32,703 nucleotides of DNA, taken from assembly GCA_002684655.1 (NCBI GenBank), contig NYVR01000071.1, positions 1 to 32,703 of the forward strand, in the 5' to 3' direction. The position numbers were made by a program, and so were the translations under genes. The DNA is from Planctomycetota bacterium. Lineage in GTDB: Bacteria > Planctomycetota > UBA1135 > UBA2386. The notes beneath the pieces are model-generated. The model was given only the letters and a program-made list of their open reading frames with translations, had not been told where the DNA came from and searched no databases. Below, piece by piece: positions 19,369-27,253 of this stretch (the first letter of the stretch is position 1; each line of letters opens with the position of its first letter).

Positions 19369-20047
19369 GGCTCGCCTCCGTGACGATCTTGCCCTTGTCG
19401 AGGTGCACGACGCGGTCGGCTTGCTTCGCCGCCTGCGGGTCGTGCGTGACCATCACCAGCGTCTTGCCGAACTCGTCGACGAGGCGGCGCAGCAGGGTCA
19501 TCGTCGTGGTCGCTGCCTCGCGGTCGAGGTTTCCCGTCGGCTCGTCCGCGAACACGGCGACCGGGTCGGTGACGATCGCGCGCGCGATCGCGACGCGCTG
19601 TTGTTGCCCGCCAGACATCTGCCTGGGCAGGTGGTGGGCGCGGTCGCTGAGCCCGACGGCGGCCAGCGCCGTCGTGACGCGGCGGCTGCGGTCCTGCTTG
19701 CTCATCTTGAGCAACAGCAGGGGCACCTCGACGTTCTCGAAGGCCGTGAGCACCGGGATCAGGTTGTACTGCTGGAAGACGTAGCCGACGGTGCGCGTGC
19801 GCCAGCGCGCGAGCTCGCTCGCCGCCATCTCGTGGACGCGCTCGCCGTTGACGACGACAGCGCCCTCAGTCGGTCGGTCGATGCCGGCGAGCATGTGCAG
19901 CAGCGTCGTCTTGCCGCTCCCGGAAGGCCCCATCAAGCAGACGAACTCTCCCTGCTCGACGTCGAAGTCGAGCCCTGAGACGGGGGTGACGGACTCGGCC
20001 CCCGACGCGAACGTCTTGGTGACTCCTCGTAACTCGATCAGGCTCAT
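19361..20047 (-). CDS. ABC transporter ATPase (LolD/MacB type)
   Basis: A 228-residue nucleotide-binding subunit with complete motifs: Walker [10 protein letters not shown] (40-48, K46), Q-loop FQQYN (91-95), signature MSGGQQQR (144-151), Walker B AVFADEP (164-170, catalytic E169) and switch His H202 in VMVTHDP. Length and sequence fit the LolD/MacB/FtsE group that drives FtsX-type permeases. It overlaps the adaptor gene by 4 bases and the first permease by 8 bases. The Shine-Dalgarno site GGAGG at 20055-20059 is within the last codons of the adaptor gene. Confidence 0.96.
   Translation of the reverse strand: MSLIELRGVTKTFASGAESVTPVSGLDFDVEQGEFVCLMGPSGSGKTTLLHMLAGIDRPTEGAVVVNGERVHEMAASELARWRTRTVGYVFQQYNLIPVLTAFENVEVPLLLLKMSKQDRSRRVTTALAAVGLSDRAHHLPRQMSGGQQQRVAIARAIVTDPVAVFADEPTGNLDREAATTTMTLLRRLVDEFGKTLVMVTHDPQAAKQADRVVHLDKGKIVTEASHA
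19375..19379 (-). promoter_or_regulatory. Shine-Dalgarno GGAGG embedded in the ATPase-gene 3' end
   Basis: GGAGG lies 6 bases before ATG 19368 within codons ACG-GAG-GCG. It repeats the arrangement at the two upstream junctions of this operon. Confidence 0.6.
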
Positions 20048-21528
20048 CGCTTGGCCTCCGTGACGATCTCGCCGTCGACGACGGCTTCGGTGATGACGCG
20101 CTGCGTCGGGGACAGGGCGCCGCGGACGATGGCCGCCGCTCCAGCTTCGCTCGTCACCTCTACGGCGACCGCGCGCGCGCGTTCGGTCGCCGGGTCGAAG
20201 ACGAACACCGCGCCGCCGCGCACGGCTTCCTTAGGCACGCGGAACGCGGCGACCTCGCGGGCTTGCCCGGCCTCTTCGGAGCTGCTCGGCGCCAGGAACC
20301 TGGCGCGGCAGAGCGTCTCTGGCCTGAGCAGCGTCGGCGGCGCTTCTAGGCCGACCTTTACTTGCAGCGTGTTTTTCAGCATGTCGGTCTCGTGCTGCAG
20401 GCGCTGCACGACGCCGCGCACGACGGCGTCGCCGATGGCTTCGGACGTCACCTCGACGCGCTGCCCTTCGAAGATGCCCGCGAGGGAGTCGAGCGGCACG
20501 TCGATGCGCGCGCGCAGGCGCTTTGGGTCGTAGAGGGCGACGACGCCGCTGGCGCCCGCTCCCACGAGGTCGCCCGGCTGCGCTTCGAGGCGCATGACGA
20601 CGCCGTCGACGGGCGAGCGGACGACGGCCCACCCGAGCTCTCGCTCGGCGATGCGGAGCTCGGTCCGGGACTGCTCGAGCGCGGCGGCTGCTTGCTGTGT
20701 GGCCGCGCTCGCCTTGGCCGCGGCGCCGCGCAGATCGACCGGGTCGGCGGCGAGCTGTTCGGCGAGCGTGAGCGCCGCGCGCAGCGCGACTAGCTCGGCG
20801 TCGGCGCCCTCTCGCTGGCGTTGCTTGGTCGCGACCTCGGCTTCCGCCGCCGCCGCCTCGGCGCTCGCGCGCTCGAGGGCGACGGGGTAGCTCTGGCCGG
20901 CTTCGGCGAGCAGCTGCTGGGCCTCAAGCGCTGCGGCCGCCCCGCGCGCTTGCGCGCGGGCGCGCCGCACGCTCTCGCGCGCGGTCGCCGCCTTGGTCTC
21001 GCCGGCGGCGACCTGGGTCGCGGCGGCGGCGACGCGGAGCGCGTTCTCGGCGTTTTGGCGCAGGCGCTCCTCGGCCAGGACGCGGTCGGCCTCGGCGCGC
21101 GCCAGCGCCGCCTCGGCTTCGCGCGCGGCGGCCGCGGCGCGGTCCCGCGCGGCCTGCAGCTCGGCGCTCGCGAGCGTCGCGACCACGGTCTCGTCCTTAC
21201 GGACCTGGGCGCCCTCGAGCACGTCGAGGGTCTCGACGCGGCCGCGAACCAGCGGCCGCACGACGTGGAGGAACGGGTCGGCCTCCACCCAGCCGACGGC
21301 CTCGGTGGCGGCCGTTGACGACGCGGCGCCGGCCTCAACCGTCACGGCTTGCACGGCCGCCATGCGCACCGCGCGCGGCGGCGACAGCAGCGGCCACAGG
21401 AACGTCGCGGCGACGACGAGCGCTAGCGCCGCGACGGCGGCGACGAGCAGACGCGGTCCGATCGGTCGCTTAGGCGGGGTGGCCTGGGCGTCGTCGATGC
21501 GCAGCGTGGAGAGGTCGACGTTGCTCAC
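20044..21528 (-). CDS. HlyD/AcrA-type membrane fusion (periplasmic adaptor) protein
   Basis: A 494-residue adaptor. A single transmembrane anchor lies at about 24-47 (RPIGPRLLVAAVAALALVVA). The lipoyl/barrel-sandwich half-motifs are at about 90-113 and 297-322 (SPVDGVVMRLEAQPGDLV), separated by an unusually long Ala/Glu/Arg-rich coiled-coil hairpin (about 118-297). A beta-barrel domain and a C-terminal membrane-proximal domain follow. Such proteins bridge an inner-membrane transporter to a TolC-type duct. The start is GTG at 21528, overlapping the TolC-gene stop (GTGA) and served by GGAGG 7 bases upstream (21536-21540). The high Ala/Arg content of the coiled coil reflects local GC bias. Confidence 0.94.
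   Translation of the reverse strand: MSNVDLSTLRIDDAQATPPKRPIGPRLLVAAVAALALVVAATFLWPLLSPPRAVRMAAVQAVTVEAGAASSTAATEAVGWVEADPFLHVVRPLVRGRVETLDVLEGAQVRKDETVVATLASAELQAARDRAAAAAREAEAALARAEADRVLAEERLRQNAENALRVAAAATQVAAGETKAATARESVRRARAQARGAAAALEAQQLLAEAGQSYPVALERASAEAAAAEAEVATKQRQREGADAELVALRAALTLAEQLAADPVDLRGAAAKASAATQQAAAALEQSRTELRIAERELGWAVVRSPVDGVVMRLEAQPGDLVGAGASGVVALYDPKRLRARIDVPLDSLAGIFEGQRVEVTSEAIGDAVVRGVVQRLQHETDMLKNTLQVKVGLEAPPTLLRPETLCRARFLAPSSSEEAGQAREVAAFRVPKEAVRGGAVFVFDPATERARAVAVEVTSEAGAAAIVRGALSPTQRVITEAVVDGEIVTEAKR
20055..20059 (-). promoter_or_regulatory. Shine-Dalgarno GGAGG embedded in the adaptor-gene 3' end
   Basis: GGAGG lies 7 bases before ATG 20047 within codons ACG-GAG-GCC. 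It fixes the ATPase start and indicates reinitiation or coupled translation. Confidence 0.6.
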
Positions 21529-22742
21529 AGCGCGTCCTCCGTGGCAGGCTGGCGCGGCCAGCCGTAGGCGACCGCGCGGCGGACGTCGGCGACGGCGAAC
21601 GTCGACGCGGCCTCGCGGTAGTTGGAGACCGCCTCCACGTATTCGCGCGCGGCGGCGGCGTAGCCGCTGAACGCCTCGGGCTCGACCGCGAGCGCTGTTT
21701 GCGCGGCCCTGAGGGCGGCGCTGCGCGCCTCGAGCACGGCGCGCGCGCGGGCTTCGACGGCGCCCGCGACGCGGCGCGCGCTCTCGGCGGTCTCGGCCTC
21801 TAGGCGCGCTTCGAGCAGCGCGTCCTCGACGTCGTGGCGCGCGGCGGCGCGTCGCTCCTGCGCGGCAGCCGCGGCGCCGTGCATCAACAGCGGGATCTTC
21901 AGCATGCCCATCGCGCGCAGCGGGTCACCGCGCAGCGACATGCTCGGGCCGATCTGCAGCGACGGGTATTGGGCGGCGACCGCGCGGCGCAGCTCCGCGT
22001 CGGCGACCTCGAAGCGCGCGACCGCCAGCGTCAGGTCGGGTCGATCGAGCAGCTCGCTCAAGGACGGCGCGTCGGGGAGGGTGGGCGCTTCGTCGTGGAT
22101 CGGCGTCAGCGCGGCGTGGGGCGGCAGCGCCAGCAGGTGGCGGATGCGGGACAGCTGATCTTGGCAGAGCCGATCGAGCGCCGCGCGCTCGGCGGCGGCG
22201 CCGGCGTTCGCGGCCTGGAGCGCGGCCGCCGCGACGGGGCTCGCGAGGCCGGCGCGCGCGAACGGCGCGTCGCTCAGGTCGGCGTCTTCCAGCGCGGGCG
22301 CGCGCAGGCGCTGGAAGACGCAGTGCAGGCGGTAGGCCTCGGCGACCTCGGCGACCGTCCGCCACCTCGCGACCGCGAGCTCGGTCACCGCGCGACGGAC
22401 CCGCGCGTCGGCGAGCTCGATCTCGGCGCCGCGTGGGCCGAAGCCTAGCAGCGCGACCGGATCGAGCATCACGCCGATGGTCTCATTGCGGCCGCGCCAC
22501 TCGCTGTTGCCGATGAGCGGCACGGTCGTCGCGAGGCCAGCGGCGCGGGCGCGGGCTTCGGCGGCGAGGATCTCGGGGTGGCGGCGCAGGGTCAGCGCAG
22601 CGGCCTCGGCGAACGTCATCGCGCCGCCTGGGCGTGCGTCGATCTCAGCTGCGACGGTGTCGAGGTCTGCCGCTTCGCGTTGGTATGCGACGCATCCAGC
22701 GAGCAGCGTGAAGGAGAGAATAGGTAGCAGGCGTGCCGACAT
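21525..22742 (-). CDS. TolC-family outer-membrane efflux lipoprotein
   Basis: A 405-residue outer-membrane duct component. The signal peptide ends in the lipobox LAGC with C17 lipidated (MSARLLPILSFTLLAGC). Two similar helical halves follow, each with the OEP pattern (MTFAEAAALTLRRHPEILAAEARARAAG near residue 42; later PDLTLAVARFEVADAELRRA). It is the usual length, or slightly short, for CzcC/TolC-like proteins. It overlaps the adaptor gene by 4 bases, giving a complete outer-membrane, adaptor and ATPase/permease chain. The start at 22742 is chosen because it begins the signal peptide; an earlier in-frame ATG at 22802 would add 20 polar residues. Confidence 0.92.
   Translation of the reverse strand: MSARLLPILSFTLLAGCVAYQREAADLDTVAAEIDARPGGAMTFAEAAALTLRRHPEILAAEARARAAGLATTVPLIGNSEWRGRNETIGVMLDPVALLGFGPRGAEIELADARVRRAVTELAVARWRTVAEVAEAYRLHCVFQRLRAPALEDADLSDAPFARAGLASPVAAAALQAANAGAAAERAALDRLCQDQLSRIRHLLALPPHAALTPIHDEAPTLPDAPSLSELLDRPDLTLAVARFEVADAELRRAVAAQYPSLQIGPSMSLRGDPLRAMGMLKIPLLMHGAAAAAQERRAAARHDVEDALLEARLEAETAESARRVAGAVEARARAVLEARSAALRAAQTALAVEPEAFSGYAAAAREYVEAVSNYREAASTFAVADVRRAVAYGWPRQPATEDAL
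21536..21540 (-). promoter_or_regulatory. Shine-Dalgarno GGAGG embedded in the TolC-gene 3' end
   Basis: GGAGG lies 7 bases before the GTG start at 21528, within codons ACG-GAG-GAC of the upstream gene. It supports the GTG as the real start of the adaptor. Confidence 0.6.
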
Positions 22743-22786
22743 GGCGGTGCTTGGATCAGATGAGCGGACGGTCCCGTCGACGCTGG

Positions 22787-22802
22787 GTGCGCGTGTACGC
22801 AC
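22787..22802. repeat. Inverted repeat GTGCG-N6-CGCAC upstream of the TolC gene
   Basis: A perfect 5-base inverted repeat with a 6-base spacer, 45 to 60 bases upstream of ATG 22742. It could be a regulatory dyad or part of a hairpin with the adjacent palindrome. Evidence is symmetry and position only. Confidence 0.3.
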
Positions 22803-22808
22803 TCGGGT

Positions 22809-22822
22809 CGACCGATCGGTCG
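22809..22822. promoter_or_regulatory. 14-base perfect palindrome CGACCGATCGGTCG between the Cys-rich and TolC genes
   Basis: A perfectly self-complementary 14-mer lies 5 bases beyond the stop of the Cys-rich gene and 67 to 80 bases upstream of ATG 22742. No T-tract follows, so an operator is at least as likely as a terminator. Confidence 0.4.
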
Positions 22823-22827
22823 CTCGG

Positions 22828-23295
22828 CTAGATCAGCAGCACTTGCGTCGCGCGCAGGGCCGTTCGCTGGTCGATCCGCGGCGGGCCGCGGTCGTAGTAG
22901 AACGGGCGCGCGGCCCCGAAGACCTGCGCGGCGGGCGTCGGCAGCGGCTCAAGCCAGCACACGGCTGGCATCGGCAGCCGCAGCTTGCCGACCGTCGGGG
23001 TCGGCGCTTGTTCGAGGTCGAAGTCGATCGTGACGCAGCAGCCGCCTTCGTCCTCGTCGTCGTCGCGATCCGACGGCGCTTCGTCCGCGGGCTCGTCGCA
23101 GCATCCGCAGCAGCTGGTGTCCAGGTCAGGAGCTGGCTCGTTGCTGCAGCACGCTCGCTCCACGGCGACCGGTTCACCGCACGCGCCGACGCAGGTCTGC
23201 ACCTCGACCGTGCTCGTCATGGCGACGAGCAGCAGCGCCAGCAGCGTGACCCAGAGGGTCCGTCGGCTCGCGCGTTGTCGGGTCAGGTCGGTCAT
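22828..23295 (-). CDS. Small secreted or membrane-anchored Cys-rich acidic protein, no recognised family
   Basis: A 155-residue protein. Residues 12-30 form a hydrophobic segment (TLWVTLLALLLVAMT) that is either a signal peptide or an N-terminal anchor. The following region has eleven cysteines: C35, C39, C49-C50, C62-C63, C65-C66, C86-C87 and C113, with motifs CVGAC and CCGCCDEP and an acidic stretch at 76-83. The clustered Cys pairs and acidic residues would suit metal binding or multiple disulfides. It lies 85 bases upstream of the TolC gene on the same strand and may be the first gene of the export operon. ATG 23295 is preferred because it places the hydrophobic segment near the N-terminus; ATG 23421 would add an Arg/Thr-rich leader. 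I do not recognise the family, and function is unknown. Confidence 0.7.
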   Translation of the reverse strand: MTDLTRQRASRRTLWVTLLALLLVAMTSTVEVQTCVGACGEPVAVERACCSNEPAPDLDTSCCGCCDEPADEAPSDRDDDEDEGGCCVTIDFDLEQAPTPTVGKLRLPMPAVCWLEPLPTPAAQVFGAARPFYYDRGPPRIDQRTALRATQVLLI

Positions 23296-23308
23296 TTGCG
23301 GGCGTCTA

Positions 23309-23337
23309 AGGGTCGCCCGCGTGACCGGATCTGTCAA
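23309..23337 (-). promoter_or_regulatory. Candidate promoter TTGACA-17-GACCCT for the Cys-rich gene
   Basis: A perfect TTGACA (23337-23332) is followed after 17 bases by GACCCT (23314-23309), which keeps A and T at the key -10 positions. Transcription would begin a few bases before ATG 23295. The -35 is convincing; the -10 is weak. Confidence 0.4.
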
Positions 23338-23468
23338 GCGAACCCGCTGCGCGGGAGTCTGCGTCCGGGATTTCGGGGGCGCCGTGGCGCGCCCGGTGAC
23401 AGCGGCTGTCCGGGTCTCCATCGTGTCGCCATCGCGCGGCTTCGCTCTGTTCCCGCGGTGTCAGCGCG

Positions 23469-23474
23469 TAGCAT
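23469..23474 (+). promoter_or_regulatory. Candidate -10 hexamer TAGCAT, 9 bases before ATG 23484
   Basis: A TANNNT hexamer near the start codon without a Shine-Dalgarno site. The predicted transcript would have a leader of at most about three bases. Spacing is looser than for the other cases. Confidence 0.3.
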
Positions 23475-23483
23475 CAACGGCTC

Positions 23484-26159
23484 ATGAGCTGGCTCCGCCC
23501 CGTCATCCTGTCCCTCACCGCCGCGCTGGCAGCGACGCGACCCGTCGCCGCGCAGGTCCCGGACCCTGTGGCGTTCTTCGGCCACGAGGTCGGCGCGGAC
23601 TTCAAATTGATCAACTACACCGACATGACGCGGTATTTCCGCGCGGTGGAGGGCGCCAGCGACCGGGTTCGGCTCGTGGACATCGGCCCGACCAGCTACG
23701 GCCAGCGCATGGTGATGGCCGTGATCACGTCTGCGGCGAACCACGCCCGCTTGGACCGCCTCCGCGAGATCAGCTACACGATGGCGCACCCCGGCGAGCT
23801 GGACCGTGAGCGCGCGGCGGCGCTGGCCGAAGAAGGCTGCGCCGTGATCTGGATCGACGCGGGTCTTCACGCCACCGAGACGATCGCCGGCCAGAACATC
23901 ATCGAGTTGGTATGGCAGATGGCGTCGCGGGACGACGCCGACGTCCGCAGGATCCTCGACGACGTCGTGCTGCTGGCCGCGCCGGTCAATCCTGACGGCT
24001 ACGAGCTGGTGGCGAACGCCTACATGGCCACGCGCAGCACGCGCACGCCGGTGCTCTACCAGCGTTACGTCGGCCACGACAACAACCGCGACTTCTACGC
24101 CCTCAACCAGCTTGAGGCGCGCAACATCAGCCGCGTCTTCTACCGCGGCTGGTGCCCGCAGGTGGTCTACAACCACCACCAGACGGCGCCGCGCAACACG
24201 ATCATCTACACGCCGCCGTTTCGGGACCCGTTCAACTACCAGATCGACCCGCTGGTGATCCGCGGCATCGAGATCGTCAGCGCCCACATGAACCACCGCT
24301 TCGCGCTGGAGGATAAGCCGGGGGTGATCTCGCGCAGCGGCGCGTCGTATTCGGCGTGGTGGAACGGCGGCCTGCGCTCGACGACCTACTTTCACAACAT
24401 GATCGGGATCCTGACCGAGTCGTTCGGGCGCCCCGAGCCGACGCGGATCACCCAGACGCGGTCGCGGCGGCTCCCTTACCACGACTACCCGCAGCCGATC
24501 GGCTCGCAGCTCTGGCACGCGCGTCAGACGATCGAATACCTGCAGACGGCCAACTTCGCGATGCTCGACTACGGCGCGCGCTTTGGCGACGACCTGATGA
24601 TGGGCATGTACACGATGGCGCGGCGCGCCATCGACCGCGGCAGGCGTGACCACTGGACGGCGACGCCCCGGCTGCTCGCCGAGGCCGAGCGCCGCGACGA
24701 CGACTCGGTCTTCGTCGACCCGGCGTGGCGGGACCCGCGCGCCTACGTGCTCCCAGCTGACCAGCCGGACTGGTCGGCCGCGACGCGGCTGGCGCGCACG
24801 CTGTGGCGGGGCGGCGTCGACATGCAGGTCGCCGAAGATGCCTTCACGCTCAACGACAAGGTGATGCCGGCGGGGTCCCTGGTGGTCCATTGCGACCAGC
24901 CCTACCGCGCGCACGTCTTGGACATGCTGGAGCCGCAGTGGCACCCGGACGACATGCGCGACGGCAAGCCGATCCCGCCGTACGACGCCGCTGGGTGGAC
25001 GCTGTCGATGCAGATGGATGTGCGGGTCGAGCGCAGCTACGAGGAGCTGCGCGGCCCCTTCGCGCCGCTGACGTCGATGCCCGCGTTCGCGCGCCGCGAC
25101 CTGCCGACGGCCGAGAGCTACTGGCTGCTCGACGCTGCGGACCTGCACACGGTGACAGCGATCAACCGCCTGCTCGCGGCTGGCTGCGACGTGCGGGCGC
25201 GCGACGCCGGCGTCTACGAGGTCGCGGTCACGCCGCGATCGGAGGAGGTCTTGGCGGGCGCCGCGGGCGACCTCGGCGTGCGCGCGGTCGCGCGCAGCGG
25301 CGAGCGCTCAGGGCGACGCCTCCGACCGGTGAGGGTCGGGTTGTTCGACGTCTTCGGCGGGCACATGGCGACCGGCTGGGACCGGTGGTTGTTGGAGGAG
25401 GTTGAGTTTCCGGTGCAGACGGTGTGGGGGGAGCGGATCGAGCGCGGGGACCTGCGCGACGACTTCGACGTCCTGGTGTTCCACACCGGCCTCCCCGGGC
25501 CGCGCGACCTCGAAGGCGCGCGCGCGCGTCGCAAGCCGCAGGACCTCGACAAGCTGCGCGAGGCCCTGCCGCCGTTCGAGGACTGGAGCGACCTGGAGGC
25601 GCGGTCCGTGCGGCTCACCGGCGCGAACGCGCTGCCAGCGATCCGGGAGTTCGTGCAGCAGGGCGGCACGCTGCTGGCGCTCGGCCGCGAGGTCGACAAG
25701 GTCATTCGCCACTTCGACCTGCCCATCAAGGTCGGGGTCTACGTCGAAGACACAGACGCGGAGGGCGCGGTGTCCGCTCGTCGTGCGACGCGCGATGAAT
25801 ACTACGTGCCGGGCTCCTTGCTCGCGGTCGAGGTCGATACCCGCCATCCGCTGGCGCGCGGCGCGAGCGAGCAGATGGCCGCGATGCTCTATCGCACGGC
25901 GACGATCCTGGAGGTCGAAGAGCCGACGTCGGCGGTCGACGTGGTCGCCGCGTATCGCGCCGAGGACCCGCTGCTGAGCGGGTGGGCGATCGGCACCGAG
26001 CGCTTGGCGGGCAAGGTCGGCGTGGTCGAAGCGCGGGTCGGCGAGGGGCGGGTCGTGCTCTACGGCATCGACGCGACCTACCGCGGGCAGCCGTTAGGGA
26101 CGGCGAAGATGTTCTTCCAGGGGATCCTCACGGCTTGCGAAGCGTCTGCTGGCCGGTGA
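23484..26159 (+). CDS. Secreted M14-family zinc carboxypeptidase with C-terminal amidotransferase-like domain
   Basis: An 891-residue exported metallopeptidase. Residues 1-24 are a signal peptide ending VAAQ. The M14 domain (about 40-350) has the zinc motif HATE (H129, E132), NPDGYE (169-174), HDNNRDF with the substrate-binding N201-R202, the third zinc ligand in YNHHQ (H231 or H232) and the catalytic glutamate E312 in ILTESFG. Residues from about 615 onward resemble a class I amidotransferase fold (VRVGLFDVFGGHMATGWDRW, then FDVLVFHTG, then FVQQGGTLLALG) but lack a clear catalytic Cys, so this part is probably a binding or structural domain. It likely trims peptides in the periplasm or outside the cell. 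It stands alone on this strand, with 91 bases before the next gene. Confidence 0.9.
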   Translation: MSWLRPVILSLTAALAATRPVAAQVPDPVAFFGHEVGADFKLINYTDMTRYFRAVEGASDRVRLVDIGPTSYGQRMVMAVITSAANHARLDRLREISYTMAHPGELDRERAAALAEEGCAVIWIDAGLHATETIAGQNIIELVWQMASRDDADVRRILDDVVLLAAPVNPDGYELVANAYMATRSTRTPVLYQRYVGHDNNRDFYALNQLEARNISRVFYRGWCPQVVYNHHQTAPRNTIIYTPPFRDPFNYQIDPLVIRGIEIVSAHMNHRFALEDKPGVISRSGASYSAWWNGGLRSTTYFHNMIGILTESFGRPEPTRITQTRSRRLPYHDYPQPIGSQLWHARQTIEYLQTANFAMLDYGARFGDDLMMGMYTMARRAIDRGRRDHWTATPRLLAEAERRDDDSVFVDPAWRDPRAYVLPADQPDWSAATRLARTLWRGGVDMQVAEDAFTLNDKVMPAGSLVVHCDQPYRAHVLDMLEPQWHPDDMRDGKPIPPYDAAGWTLSMQMDVRVERSYEELRGPFAPLTSMPAFARRDLPTAESYWLLDAADLHTVTAINRLLAAGCDVRARDAGVYEVAVTPRSEEVLAGAAGDLGVRAVARSGERSGRRLRPVRVGLFDVFGGHMATGWDRWLLEEVEFPVQTVWGERIERGDLRDDFDVLVFHTGLPGPRDLEGARARRKPQDLDKLREALPPFEDWSDLEARSVRLTGANALPAIREFVQQGGTLLALGREVDKVIRHFDLPIKVGVYVEDTDAEGAVSARRATRDEYYVPGSLLAVEVDTRHPLARGASEQMAAMLYRTATILEVEEPTSAVDVVAAYRAEDPLLSGWAIGTERLAGKVGVVEARVGEGRVVLYGIDATYRGQPLGTAKMFFQGILTACEASAGR

Positions 26160-26250
26160 ACCTCTGGACCGGCGCGGTGGCTCCGGGAGTTCGTTCGCGC
26201 GCTAACCGTCAACGCACTGTTCGTCTCTGACCTGATTACATCTACGCACC

Positions 26251-27228
26251 ATGCTCCGCTGCCTCATCTCTGTCGCTCTGGTCGCCTCGGCCCTCTGCTC
26301 CCAGGACCCGACCGCTCCCGCCGCCGAGCAGCCCGCGCTGCCGACGGCCAACAGCGCTGAAGCCCTGCAGCTCGTCGACATCGCGCTCGACAAGCTCATC
26401 GCCTACGGTCGCGGGCACTTCGCGACGACGGAGGGACAAGACCAAGCCATGTTCCGCGACGCCGGGCTGCCGTTCGGGGCGCAGGACACCGAGGTCGACG
26501 GCGGCTGGCACCGGGACATCGTCTGGGGCGACGCGGACGGTCGCGAGTTCGTGCGGGCCAACGGACGGATGCTCGCCAAGATCCGGGGCGAGTGGCGCCT
26601 CCGTCGCGACAAGCTCGCGGGCGGCGCGCCGGCGCCGTTCACGCTGGATCCGCAGTATCTGCTCACGGTCTTGAAGCGGCTGCCCGACGAGGCGCGCGCC
26701 GTCGCGCACGTCGAGGCCGGCAAGCTCAAGGGCAAGCCGTGCACTATCCTCAGCTGCAGGTTGGCTGGTGACGTCGCGCTCGAGTTCGCAGACTCCGGCG
26801 CGATCCCCGAGGTCGCCGGCGGCATCGGCGGCGCGGTGATCATGGGTGCGCTCGGCGGCCTGGGCATGGAGGCGCCTCGACCTGAGCTCGACACCTACCT
26901 CGCCTTCTTCGTCGACGACGCTACTGGGGACCTGCTGCGCTTCGCCGTTCGGTCGTATCAAACCGACGAGATGGTCGCCGGCATCGCGGTCCAGATCGGC
27001 GGCGCCGGCGGCGGCTTCCTCGAAGACGAGGAAGAGGAGGAGGACGAAGCGGACGAGGACGAGGCGGCGTCGGAGCGCGGCGCTGTCACTTGGCGGCGCG
27101 GGTTCCCTCGCATCAAGGCGAAGAAGAACCAGACGGTGTTGACCTATCGCGCCGACTTCAAGGACCTCGGCATCGTGGATCCCCCGGGCCTTAGCAGTGA
27201 GCTCAAGGCGTTGCTGCGCACGCGGTGA
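26251..27228 (+). CDS. Secreted protein of unknown function with acidic loop
   Basis: A 325-residue protein with a signal peptide (about 1-17, LRCLISVALVASALCS). No known domain is recognised. Visible features are a segment of mixed strands (residues 80-125, GGWHRDIVWGDADG), a glycine-rich hydrophobic stretch at 189-206 (AGGIGGAVIMGALGGLGM), and a run of Glu/Asp at 258-272 that probably forms a flexible loop. C164 and C169 could pair. It has normal base composition for the window and sits between the M14 peptidase and an NTF2-like protein, all secreted and on the same strand. It is clearly coding because the reading frame is long, starts with a signal peptide and has a coherent protein composition. 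Function unknown. Confidence 0.75.
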   Translation: MLRCLISVALVASALCSQDPTAPAAEQPALPTANSAEALQLVDIALDKLIAYGRGHFATTEGQDQAMFRDAGLPFGAQDTEVDGGWHRDIVWGDADGREFVRANGRMLAKIRGEWRLRRDKLAGGAPAPFTLDPQYLLTVLKRLPDEARAVAHVEAGKLKGKPCTILSCRLAGDVALEFADSGAIPEVAGGIGGAVIMGALGGLGMEAPRPELDTYLAFFVDDATGDLLRFAVRSYQTDEMVAGIAVQIGGAGGGFLEDEEEEEDEADEDEAASERGAVTWRRGFPRIKAKKNQTVLTYRADFKDLGIVDPPGLSSELKALLRTR

Positions 27229-27241
27229 CGGCGCGCGCGAG

Positions 27242-27247
27242 TATGCT
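27242..27247 (+). promoter_or_regulatory. Candidate -10 hexamer TATGCT, 6 bases before ATG 27254
   Basis: A near-consensus TANNNT element at -12 to -7 without a Shine-Dalgarno site supports ATG 27254 as the start and suggests a leaderless message. No clear -35 is present at standard spacing. Confidence 0.45.
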
Positions 27248-27253
27248 GCGCGC

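Noticed and set aside
23334-25148. Long open frame (604 codons) on the minus strand opposite the M14 carboxypeptidase
   Set aside because: It is His/Arg/Val-rich without motifs and antisense to a gene with all zinc and catalytic residues.
27015-27066. GAGGAC-rich tract resembling a simple repeat
   Set aside because: It encodes the acidic loop of the secreted protein in frame and has no regular unit.
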